A DNA stretch of 64,000 nt from the NCBI GenBank assembly GCA_033032175.1, contig CM065309.1:9796001-9860000 (forward strand). The letters run 5' to 3'. Shown in pieces: positions 10,520 through 21,028 of this stretch (within the stretch, counting starts at the first letter, position 1; every line of letters begins with the position of its first letter). The position numbers and the translations under genes were made by a program. The stretch comes from Saturnia japonica. Its lineage: Eukaryota > Arthropoda > Insecta > Lepidoptera > Saturniidae. The notes below the pieces were generated by a model that made no database searches, was not told the DNA's origin, and worked only from the letters and a program-made list of their open reading frames with translations.

Positions 10520-11263
10520 TCATAGGTAGAAAACCAATGTTAATAAAGTATCAAAATTGTTATGAAGTATTTTTGTATACAGAATACGCTTAAAGAGAGG
10601 TATCGTCGGTGAAATAGTTGTAGATGTAATATAATAATTTTGAGAAGTTTGTGTAGAAGGGTGATTTGGAAGAGTCTGCTTCATATTTATTCCCTGAGCA
10701 GGGAATAGGGTGTTTTGAATGATGGTGGAATCGGAATATACCGTTGATAATGTGGTAAATCGTGTGACTGCATATTTTATAGATCATTATACGAAAGTGG
10801 GATTTCGTATGTTTGTTGACGTTGATGGTTTAAAGCAGTTTGCTTACCAAGGATTACAGATAAATCTGCCCATTCCGGAGTTGTTGGTGGTGGTGGGATG
10901 GTAGATGGATACGCAGACATATAATTCCATTGGTTGTGAGTGTTGTACTTTCGTACAGGTGGATTGAAATTTGGTACACTAGAAAGTGGTTCAATCTTGG
11001 AAACTTGGGTCAAGTTGGGGTGCAATCGTTGAAGATGTCATAAATTTTGGGCTTCTGTACATGTATTTTCTAATATTTTCATCTCTTTGTTCAATTTGCG
11101 GAGGATGGTCCCTTCTAATTTGTTCGAAATTGAAAATTAAATTGGCGTCGTTTATCACGAGTCGTCTTTTGTTAATAATATCTTTGTTATAATCTTTTGG
11201 AAGCGATGTAGCAGCATAGTTTTTTTGCACTTTTAAAGACTGCTCGATAACCATAATATCCAT
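10520..11263 (-). pseudogene. Broken proline-rich protein gene, family unknown
   Basis: Four coding-like segments follow each other on the minus strand. Frame 1: from ATG 11263, MDIMVIEQSLKVQK... to about 11043 (IRKYMYRSPK). Frame 0: HLQRLHPNLTQVSKIEPLSS... to an in-frame TAA at 10779-10777; the same frame then continues 29 codons (SHDLPHYQRYIPIPPSFKTP) to a TAA at 10689. Back to frame 1: GINMKQTLPNHPSTQTSQN... to a TGA at 10522-10520. About 248 codons in total, rich in Pro, Asn, Thr and Tyr (e.g. STIPPPPTTPEW). The style is that of insect extracellular structural proteins. No signal peptide is seen at the ATG, but 'TTAG' just before it could be an acceptor, with a leader exon upstream. I read it as a pseudogene; assembly errors would be the alternative. 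Confidence 0.5.
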
Positions 11264-12870
11264 GGTAAACTAACACAATATCAATCAGTAACGGAATGTC
11301 ATAATTCTTGTCTAAAAAGTTTTTGTTTCGATGCCTTTTTAGCGAGGTAATAAAATTCATTATTGCATGGCAACAAACCTATTTTGTATAGTTTTACCAT
11401 TGCCTAAAACATTCCTATCTCATTTTACCTCCCATGTTAAATCTTATGAATTTATGTGTATTTATGATAATAGGATAAAAAATAACTTTGATTTGTGCAT
11501 TTATTTATATATTCAAATTAGCTTTTTTTGGCACTTAAGTCTTTATGAAGTAATTTATCTTCATTTAAATAGTTGAAACTTAGTATATACAAAGTGAACT
11601 TTACATAATTTAGGCCTTACCCTGTGGTATCATTTAGTCAACTGCTGCTAATGATATTTCAAAATCACAATTTATATAAAGTAATCTGAATATAATTAAG
11701 AAATGGCAAGCTATGGAATATCTTACTACATTAATTTAGGGTTCAATACATATTAATGAATAAGAAATATATGATTGTTTAAGTGAAATATGCTCGGAAA
11801 ATTTCAAACAAGGAAATAAAACAAGACCATGTTAACAATTTCTTTATGTATGTACGTTATTATAATAAAATACACATTAACAAAATTAGTACAAAATAAA
11901 GTTCAAATATATAAATTATCACATAATTATGTGGGTCAATCAACTATTTTACCCACACTTTGCTGTCTCTGACATAGGTATTTTGACAATATGTACTAAT
12001 TGATAATAGTTTATGAAATACCATTGTAACTCAAGATATATCAATTCCATAAAGAATATTCCTGTCCGAAGCCACATTAACTTGTTGAACTTTCATTATA
12101 AATGAACTTTTACTTTTTAGTTGCGGTTTATTTTTATTACAATGGAATGATATAGTTTATCATGTTAATAAATACAAAAAACTTATTTGTGCCCCTTACA
12201 AAATGCGTAGACTGAGCTAACCTCCAGGAATTTTGTCAGAAGACCATATATTGTTTTTTACGTTGTAGGTAGCTTCCATTGTGTTTGCCTTCACATGGGC
12301 GCGACGGTTGCCTTTTGATAGGGCCTTTGATTAGAATAGACGAAAGTGTGGGTACATTTATTTATTAACCCGTGTAACAACGACGACAAAATTAATACAT
12401 ACATTAGAAACCCCTAAAGTTGTCATTGCAACAAGTCGCCATTATACCTATATATTTGATCCTCTTTACTGGTGGAATACAATTAATGGCAAATTATTCG
12501 CAACGACATTAAGAAAACATGCACCGAGCAATATGTTATATTTACGTATCTACTCTTAATATAATTGTGAAATAAATAAAGGACGTTGTATAATTTTTTT
12601 TATCAATTTCATAATTTTAGGTGTGATTCTTTTCGGTCTTTACAATAAGAAAGAATCATTGATAATGTTTTGCTTATGTGCGTTTTTATACTATTTATGT
12701 CAAGTATAATCAATAATGCACCATTACTCAATAGAAAAATAGCGAACAATTGATTATTTTATGAATCATACAATATTTCAGTGTTTGAGTCCTACATTAA
12801 AAATGTAATATAATAATTCATATTGTTATAAATACTATATTTTAGTTTTAATTAGTAATTAAATATGTTT
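11264..12870. other. Gene-free AT-rich region
   Basis: No supported exon. Short ORFs such as 11367-11576 (+) have no coding character beyond hydrophobic AT-rich codons. Confidence 0.4.
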
Positions 12871-12871
12871 G

Positions 12872-12918
12872 GATATAATCTCAGAATACAGGTTTGTTCT
12901 GTATTCTGAGGATATAAT
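12872..12918. repeat. 31-bp palindromic insertion flanked by 8-bp direct repeats
   Basis: CTCAGAATACAG (12880-12891) and CTGTATTCTGAG (12899-12910) are exact inverted arms around the 7-base loop GTTTGTT. The palindrome is bounded exactly by GATATAAT on both sides (12872-12879 and 12911-12918). It looks like a tiny insertion with target-site duplication of hAT size, or the product of a template switch. Confidence 0.75.
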
Positions 12919-13718
12919 GTTCAAAAGTTACTTACACAAAGTATGTATATTAAATTACATAAATAGACTTAATTTTACATAATATTGCTACTGATTTACT
13001 TATGCTGCGTTTATCACGTTCGTGTAATCTTGATCTTGCACGCTGATACAATTCAGGTACTCACGTACTATCTCAAATGGTAATTCATGCCCGTTTACGC
13101 ATTGGAGCGCCTACGCATATCCATAAACAAATTCTATTTACCATATAAACCAAACCAAATGAGTTCAACGAACTTGGCGCTTTTTGTATATGATAATAAT
13201 AAAATTCTCCTAAAACAACTTTTAACGCTAATTATGAATATTTTAACGGTATAAATATTTATTTAAATCACCTATAGCAAGATGGAATGTTGTAGCAGAT
13301 GTTTATAGTGTATATTTTACTTCTTAGTTATAAGTGGGTTTCATGAATTCTTACTATACTTATAAATCAGTAGATATATTTTGCTATATTATATATTTAT
13401 AATTTTTATACTATGATATTTAAATGAAGGTATTATTTAAGAAGTTCAATGGCACTGAGCTTGACATTTTATATTTCCATTGAAATACGATTTATTACTA
13501 AATATATAGCAGATATAATAATTTTAAATTTATTAAGCTATTATACCTATATTATAAAATATAAGATTATTTAATTTATTAATATAATATGTGCATCAAA
13601 ATAATGGCTAAGATATATTCGTATCGTTCGATTGGACTACCGATTCGTTTAAGTTTCTCCATCCAATTCATTTAGTTTCTCTGAACTAACAATACTGATT
13701 CATAAATGTAAAGGTAAC
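12919..13718. other. AT-rich intergenic sequence
   Basis: I see no gene or recognisable repeat. Confidence 0.4.
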
Positions 13719-13724
13719 TTTATT
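13719..13724 (-). terminator. Polyadenylation signal of the two-domain cuticular gene
   Basis: AATAAA on the minus strand, 25 bases after the TGA at 13751-13749. Confidence 0.55.
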
Positions 13725-13748
13725 ATCCCGTAACACAATTTAAACATG

Positions 13749-14922
13749 TCAATTTATAGGTCGAGGATCATACGGAGTTGCATCATGACCAACATATCTG
13801 TTGTTTTTACGGATATGAAAACCTTCACCTGGTGCTGTGTTGTAATATATCACACGTCTGATACCGAAAGGATCGATATACCCAAAACTTCCGGTTCTAT
13901 CGTTCAAATCTTTTGTCTTTTCCTCGTGGTACTGTTTAGGAAGGTAATATTGGAAACCGTTTTTTGTCCCAGCAGCACCGTTGTATGTAGCAAACTGGGG
14001 AGTGTAGCCGTTTCCTAAACGAACATTTGAACGTTGTCGTCGTAGCCAATCGTCAGCATGTCTATAGGAATTCGGGTTGTAGACATCATATCTTCGACTA
14101 TCACTGGCATAATAGTCTTCCTCGATGGTGTTTGTATTCGAAGGATCGTAATTGAATGGAGTTGATGTTGAAGAGGGGTCATTGGCAACGGTTGGTGCGA
14201 CAGTAGACCCGACATCGTTATTAGATGAATCAATAGAGTTAGGAGATATAAAAACTTGCGGAGTAACCGTTGGTTGTGGATATGAAGCAGGAGCTGGTGT
14301 TATTGATACGCTCGACGAGAACGAATGCGGAGGTTCATAAGGAGCTGAAGATCCTTCAGTAGTAGTACTGACTATTGGTGGTGCGCGAGTACGTTGATTG
14401 CTAGGCGCTGGTGTAACGCCATACCCAGAATCCGTTGGTGCTGTCTTGGCTATATTTAATGACTCCTGGAAGAGAAAAAGTGTTTTATAAAAATATTTGT
14501 ATCGGATGAGGCCCGTAAAATAATTAATGATATTTAAAGTACATACACTAATCGGCCGATTTTGTCCTACGTAAACAGTTTTGGATTTATATATCCTATA
14601 GCCGTCTCCATCTGCTATATAGTCTTGTAGTCGTAAGAAGCCATCTGCACCGACCCAGCCTGTAGTACCTAAAAGTTTTACGTATTTTATTACAAAATGT
14701 AACATGATAATAATATATTAGGCAACAAAACAGGATAATATTTAATTTTAACTCACCAACAACTGATCCATCCTTAAGTCTCCTTTCTTTGCGGTATTGA
14801 CCGTTTTTAGTTTGATAAAGAAAGTATCGTTCATCCTCTTCGTCTGTTTGTATATGGAATTGATCTGGGTCTTGTTGAGGACTGTACCCATCTAAGGCAG
14901 CCAAGGAGCTGCATGCGCATAC
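13749..14922 (-). CDS. Cuticular protein with two Rebers-Riddiford-like regions, first exon not found
   Basis: Exons on the minus strand are 14922-14757, 14668-14547 and 14465-13749 (stop TGA); they join in frame to 334 residues. The first begins VCACSSLAALDGY, the second half of a signal peptide, after acceptor TTACAG, so a short ATG exon must lie upstream; I could not find it. Residues 24-80 or so hold a chitin_bind_4/RR-like region: Y-FLYQTKNGQYRKE, LKDGSVVGTTGWVGADGFLR, DYIADGDGYRI. A Ser/Thr/Pro-rich linker (TPAP, PSST repeats) follows, then a C-terminal RR-like block GSFGYIDPFGIRRVIYY...PGEGFHI. By family knowledge such proteins are secreted by epidermis and bind chitin. The 81-base last intron has no in-frame stop and a length divisible by three. 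The cuticular call is solid; the exact CPR subgroup is not. Confidence 0.75.
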
Positions 14923-14924
14923 CT

Positions 14925-15260
14925 GTAATTTACAAAATCTTTTTAATACAATTTTTAAAGCTTAATAAACCGTTCGGTTGAAATTTGTTCATTGTATAAT
15001 AGAATGTAGATGAGCATCAAGAAGAGATTTTTAAAATATATTCTTTAAGGGGCTTAAAAACTCTTAAACCTCTATTGTTATATAAGGGAAATCACATAAA
15101 TATTATCGAAAATGCTAAGAAGTTAAAACAAATATTATAATGCTATAAAAATATCCCGACATACATGACCGGATATTTATTGTCGAATATTATTGAAAAA
15201 GAATCCATCATTAATCTCTATTGAATTTACTTAAAAGCGCAGTATACAGTACTACAGTAG
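14925..15260. other. Upstream region of the cuticular gene
   Basis: It should hold the intron and perhaps the missing first exon and promoter of the minus-strand cuticular gene, but no ATG exon with a good donor could be identified. Confidence 0.3.
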
Positions 15261-15263
15261 TTA

Positions 15264-16270
15264 CGGCCGGTTTCAATAATCTAACTATCTGTAACTGCCA
15301 ATTATTATAATAGCTACTAGTGGTATCTATCTGAGCATTTTTCAGTTTCAATAAACACAGATAGATAAAAAATTCTAACTTTAACTTTAAACTACCTGTC
15401 AGAGGGTCAACTTTTAACCATAGATATGGAAGTTCATAGAAAAAAAGTAAACCGTTTCAATACTGTACTTACAGTTTACTGTCAGTTGTTCAAATTAACT
15501 TTTGTTTGAATTTTGGGAGATAATCAGTTCTTGTTGCAGAATTCTTAAATAATATTTTAATAAAAAGTAATGAAATTGTTTAGTGATGAAAGTGATGTTG
15601 AAATGTATGAAGTCGGACTCCGGAGTATTTAATTTAGACTCCGATGATGCAGAATTTGAAGAACATAGTTAATATACTAGAGTAAACGTGATACTTCAGA
15701 ATCTGGATTTATATATAGATTCAAATTAAATAAAACTATAGTAAATGATTTGCTAAAGAAAATAACGCTAAATCCTTATAAACACAAAGAGCGGCAAACC
15801 GAGTCGACTATTTACAACAATTTCCAAAGTCCAAACCACAGATGACAAGAAGAAGAGTGTGCCCAAACCTAGCGTTTTGTTTTTTCTTATGTTTCGAATC
15901 GTGTACGTATTGCGAATTTGTAGAATTTCATCATATGACACGTGCAAACTGTGTTTTATAAATATTTATTTATGTTTATTAATCATTTTCAAATATTATT
16001 ATAACTTAGAAATAATAATCTTAGTAAACATAAACATTTATTATACTTATAATGTTTATCTTAAATATGACGTCAATTATTTTAAACGAAAAAACAAAAC
16101 GTTTCAAAGGGACGCCTAAACTGGAGTTAGAAGTTTTTAACTATCCATGGTCTTATCTATCTTTGTGTGAATAGTGATATAGAAACACCAGTTATAGATA
16201 GATTAAAAAATGCAAATTATCTCCAATAGCCACTAACATTTAACTATACTTAGATTATTGGAACCGGCCG
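15264..16270 (+). mobile_element. PIF/Harbinger DNA transposon, internally deleted
   Basis: The ends are CGGCCGGTTTCAATAATCTAA and its near-perfect reverse complement (TTAGATTATTGGAACCGGCCG). TTA duplications flank it at 15261-15263 and 16271-16273, the hallmark of PIF/Harbinger. Inside, plus-strand fragments resemble the N-terminus of a HARBI1-type transposase: MKLFSDESDVEMYE (from 15571), then YRFKLNKTIVNDLLKKI (about 15706-15760) and a KERQTESTI piece. Stops and frame changes break them, and the DDE domain is absent. At 1007 bp it is non-autonomous. The longer ORF at 15859-16119 within it matches nothing. Confidence 0.8.
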
Positions 16271-16273
16271 TTA

Positions 16274-17425
16274 GAGGTTCATAAATCACAGGTTGATGAG
16301 CGTGGGAGTCAGGATTATTAGTACCCACCGAATATAAAGTACTTGTCTACAAAATAGTAGTGTCAAGGTATACTTGAAATCTCTCACAATATCTCTAATC
16401 CATTGTTACTTTGTAATTGGTTATTATCACGCTTTATTATGCTTTAGGCGCTTAAATATGTACAGGCGCCTGATGTCACATAGATTTCACAATATTTTCG
16501 TTAAAATCTTTAGCTGAAAGTACTTCACGGATATTTTTCATCACAAATATTGAATCAATACCGTTATAATTACGCTCTCTTAGTCTAATTTTTTTACAGT
16601 ATTTAAATTTACATGTTGTTTATGTTTAAATCTGAATTGAGAAATATTATTTTCCTTACAAACTTTGCCATTTCTTTCATCCACTTAAGGGTTGAATTTG
16701 GAAATCCTTTCTTAAACTATACCTGCAATATTAATTACATTATAAATCTTCTGCAAATTTCCAATTTCTAGCCTTTAGTACTTTGGATTCGGCGACGATG
16801 AATAAGTTAGGACATTACCTTTTATATAAAATATAGATTACATAAAATAATGATTAAAAAAATTAACTTTAGCATTAGAAAATCAAAGAGCAATTAGCAG
16901 TACTTTATTTACTGTTAATAGTAACACCGAAAAAAATGAAGATCGTTTTTATCACGCTTTTAGTTTTAAATGTAGGTAATTGCATATGTTGGTACGTGTA
17001 CCAATGAAACCCTTCATTGCGGTAAGATACAGTAACAATCAAGCAACTGAAAATCGCTATTGGATCTCTTGAATGATCAGTCATAATATAAGTACCTACG
17101 TATAAAATTAATACATAAACTTTTTTTTGGTAACACAGTTGTGTCTTCACTGTATGCATTATCCGTAAAATCGGGCAATGTATTGTAATAGACAATGGCT
17201 TTGCAACGAATTAGAGTCGGAGTTAATAATTTGCTAAACAATAGATGTTTACTCAGCCTCGAAGGCCGAATATATTTACAAAAACACATGAGTCTTGTAT
17301 TAACATGAAAAGACTTCTGAGAAAGTTTCTATAGAGAATCTAAATGAATAGTCACCTACAGTTATCTTGCCGTAGGATATGTAGGTAAATATTATTTTTT
17401 TACTATGCATTTTAATATACATATT
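16274..17425. other. AT-rich intergenic sequence
   Basis: No gene recognised. The short minus-strand ORFs at 16905-17289 overlap each other in different frames and show no motif. Confidence 0.4.
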
Positions 17426-17427
17426 AC

Positions 17428-17870
17428 TATATCTATCTATATTAATAAATCTGTAGCTCTGTCTATACATGTTAATTGTTTTCCTGATATACATCTATTG
17501 TAAACGACAATGACCACGAATATAGCTTTATTTTTTTTTTGCGTCTGTTGTTATGTCCGAGTTTAACTAAGAGACGGGTTAACCGATTTTTATGCAATTT
17601 TGTACACGGGAAGCTTATGACATTCCTCAAATTAAAGCTACAAGAACTATCAATAATACTATTAGAAATCCTAAAAAATCCTTGTTGCAAAACGTTTATT
17701 AATTATTATTTCAATTTAGATGAAATTTTGAACTGAACTCGGGGAGTATATGTCATTTTATAATTAATAGCCCATAAAAATTGTTGTTTAATATGAGTAA
17801 AACTAAAATTTACGAGACGAAAGTAGTTATTGTGTAATAAACGCATGCGCAGTCGTGGGATATTTCTATT
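17428..17870 (-). repeat. Non-LTR-like repeat (family B), minus orientation
   Basis: It starts 'tctatattaataaatctgtagctctgtc', contains 'gtacacgggaagcttatgacatt' and ends 'taataaacgcatgcgcagtcgtggg'. The same order of blocks is seen in the copies near 48945 and 49850. The ORFs inside it are not genes. Confidence 0.6.
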
Positions 17871-19730
17871 ACTTAATAAATTTTGCTACTACTAAAGTAA
17901 TAATTCACTATGTTAGTATGTAGGTATCGAAAATTATAACAAAATAAATTAAAAATTATGGTAAATTATTGGAAAACTTAAGAGTTTATTTTAAGAATGC
18001 AATACCTATAATATATTAATTAAATTATTATGATATGTAGTACAAAGAATTCCGGAATTTCAAGCTACATAAATATAATGTTACCTTGTTAATTTAAGCA
18101 AACTTTCAAGGTGTCATCTTCCTACTTCGCATACGGAAGTGTTTTATTATCAATGGTACATAAGACACAAACCTTTTATACATGACTTACCTAATGGAAT
18201 ACCAATGTTTTATACCGAATACGATCTACGAAGTATTGTTACAACCTCGACACAAACGTGTACAGATAACTAAGAACTTACGCGGAAATAACCACACATT
18301 TGTGTTCTACATTGCACTTCACTAAAAAGGTAACAAGTAATTTCTTTTTTTGTCGTTTAATTAACGTCTTTAGTTTAATTCCAGCATTATGACATGTAAA
18401 TCTCTTATCCAAAAAGATTTTTAATTTTTTTAAATTATTTAATTTTATTGGTTTATTAACTTGGAAATTCAATATATAAGTAGTCACCATTGTTGTCTAC
18501 TTAAATTACGGATTCTAGAAGGTGTAATGAAAAAATATCACCTACTCTATGTAACTTTATTTGGATGTTATTATTCGTTTGGTTTGTTTAGTAGGTACGT
18601 TGATATTAATTAGTATTCAGGTTTTTTTTACATATACGTTTATAGTATCCCAATTTCGACAACACAATCTTGTACGTTATGAAATATGAGTCATTCACTA
18701 AACTATTTGCAATTTGTAATTTTTTTAAATGATGACTAACAAATGAAACATGAATTTTTTGTGTAATGAAATAATAATAATAATCTTTATTTTATTTCGA
18801 TACTTTCTCCAACATTATTTATTTCAGTACTTCGATGAATAAACGACCCATGCTCTAAACTAAACGCTCTACTAACTAACTAAATGCTCTAAAATTAAAT
18901 AAGTCAAACTACTAATAATAAGTACAAGTTATCCCATTAAATAAATTAATTAAAATATATCTTAGGCAAGCTCTACGTTTACTATTATTTGAAACGGCAT
19001 TTTCATCTTAATGTCATTTAAGTACTCATGTTTTTTGTTGTTTATCTTTTTGTATTCATTAAATTGTCATTGTCAAAAGTTGTTTACAAAATAATACTAT
19101 AAAACTATTATGCTTGTTTTTTACATCATGTCTCTAAAAAGACCAGGAAATATGTTACGTAATGAGGTTACTAACGAATTCCTAACTTCTATATTTTTTG
19201 GATAAACACCAGTTATTATAAAAATAGAGAATTATGTTACACAAAGCGATTCAGTTTAATAAAACGTAATTATATATAAGTTGCAAGATGCTGACTTCAT
19301 CATTTTGACTAATTAGGAATGATTACTTAGTATATAATAAGTATGCACATTTTAATTAATATTATACGTCATGCGTAATATACATATAACGTATTAAGAA
19401 TGTTGTGAGACGGGTTACTAATGGCGTATGAGTTGCCCAAGTAATCCAAGTATTTACGTAGATAGATTGATGCTAAGCCACAGATTCAAAGTGAACTTAT
19501 TGAGATAATGTTAATGATATAAGTTGTGATGTGTATACAGTATGCCCAATAACATTTCGGTAATATTTATTTATTTATTTAGTCTTTTTCTTCATTTTCT
19601 TCTTTAATGGCAACGTATGTTCATACACAATTGTTCAATTCAATACAAATTTACACAAAAATACAAAACCAATATCATTTATATAGAATATTTCTCTAAT
19701 ATTAAGAGTTAAGATAGTATATCTCTTGTT
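17871..19730. other. AT-rich sequence with a simple-repeat tail
   Basis: No exon is supported. 'aataataataataatctttattt' near 18770 looks like the tail of a dispersed repeat. The ORF at 18278-18490 (-) is Lys/Asn/Leu-rich AT sequence without a motif. Confidence 0.35.
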
Positions 19731-19732
19731 AA

Positions 19733-19910
19733 AACTGTCCAGGAAGTTTTTGTGGCAACTTAAAATTCATGCTTCTGGTTATAATTTACTTCACTTGGCC
19801 ACAACAAGTAACGACCAATCTTTATCACGCAAAATGCGACCAATATTACATAATATAGGTCCAGAAAACTTAAGTTTATGTATTAAAATAAAAACAATCA
19901 CATGGTAAAT
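19733..19910. repeat. Dispersed repeat family E
   Basis: Blocks 'agtttttgtggca', 'ttacttcacttg', 'tattacataatataggtccagaaaac' and 'ttaagtttatgtattaaaataaaaac' recur at 41775-42185. The small ORF here is part of the repeat. Confidence 0.5.
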
Positions 19911-20680
19911 TAAACTTAAGCATTTATATATTAAGTAAAATGTAGATAAGTTATTCAGTTGTTGTAAAGCGAAGTATAAACACCAATAGCAAGATATACA
20001 CAGTCACTTTCAGTTATACTTCGTACATTTGTCGGCATTGCAAACTGTCTTAACTCTAAAACGTTTTGTTCGATTATTTTTTATTCCATATCTTGTCACT
20101 CGTCTGCTCGTATCGCTGTATTTCAATTAGAAGAAACACACGCGACTTTCAAATATGATACCTCTCAGGATGCAATACTTTAGTGAAAAACTGTTGTCTA
20201 CTCGACATAGAAATGGGTTGCAGTGACATTGTTGAAGAAATCATGATCATAATTTAAAATGTTAACAGATCAATAACAAAACAATTCAGGAAAACTATAG
20301 AGAAAAAATGAATGAACATTTTAAAACTGTTTAAATTTATGTAAGACTTTGACAATTGTTAAATTTGCTTTGCATTGGTTTTGTAAAACATTGATTATTG
20401 TTAAAAATGAGTGAACTAAAGAATAATAGTTTACATCGTCAATGACTTTTGATGAATATCGTGATGTTCATTCGAAAGGAAAAACGTTTATAGCCTCCGT
20501 CGACTTTTACGTAAGAGCGACAGTGAGCGCTCCAGAGAATTTATAAGTGAAAGGGGTTGTCGCAACTACGATATATTTTAACCGATTTGTTTTTTTTTTA
20601 TTTGGTTTTAATCCAAGCTTTTTTTAATATATAATATTAAAATGTTTTATTTATTTTATAGTTTGCTTAAGTCAATTTTG
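19911..20680. other. Upstream region of the RR-1 cuticular ORF
   Basis: It should hold the promoter and any leader exon of the gene at 20687. 'TTATAAGTGAAAGG' near 20540 is a possible TATA box. No ATG exon with a convincing donor was found, so the ATG at 20690 may itself be the start. Confidence 0.3.
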
Positions 20681-20686
20681 TTGCAG

Positions 20687-21028
20687 TTTATGATTACAGC
20701 TTGTCTATTCTTAGTTGTTAAGGCAGCACTCAACAATGTAAATGATGCTAAAAGAGTGCTTCCTGCGCTTTAGCACGAGGAAGTTCATGACGAGTTCGAT
20801 CAATATGCCCTGCGCTACGTGACTGCCGAGGGCACTGTTGTGTCCGAACGCGGCCGGCTGGTTCCTACTCCTGAAGGCAACGCTTACGTTTTAGTCGTTG
20901 AAGGTGAAACAATTTACATTGGCGATGATGGGAAAACATACGTAACGAAATATTCAACTGGCCTAAACGGAGCATACTTTGAAGGTGATCATCTCCCAGT
21001 ACCATTAGTAGCTAAATCCAATCAATAA
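20687..21028 (+). pseudogene. RR-1 cuticular protein reading frame with an in-frame TAG
   Basis: The exon follows acceptor TTTTGTTGCAG at 20686. Frame: ATG at 20690, a hydrophobic start MITACLFLVV-KAAL, then TAG at 20771-20773 (codon 28), then an open frame to TAA 21026-21028. After the TAG come a Tyr/Glu-rich lead-in and an RR-1 consensus: TAEGTVVSERGRL, VVEGETIYIGDDGKTYVTKYSTGLNGAYFEGDHLPVP. RR-1 proteins bind chitin in soft, flexible cuticle. Length (111 residues without the TAG) fits the family. Apart from the TAG nothing is broken, so it may be a young pseudogene, a segregating null allele, a base-call error, a readthrough stop, or a splice site (CTTTAG just before 20774). I favour a recent pseudogene or allele. 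Confidence 0.7.

Noticed and set aside
14152..14340. Plus-strand ORF opposite the cuticle gene
   Set aside because: Shadow of the Ser/Thr/Pro-rich exon on the minus strand.
15859..16119. 86-residue ORF inside the Harbinger element
   Set aside because: No similarity to transposase or Myb-like proteins; AT-rich filler between degraded transposase pieces and the right end.
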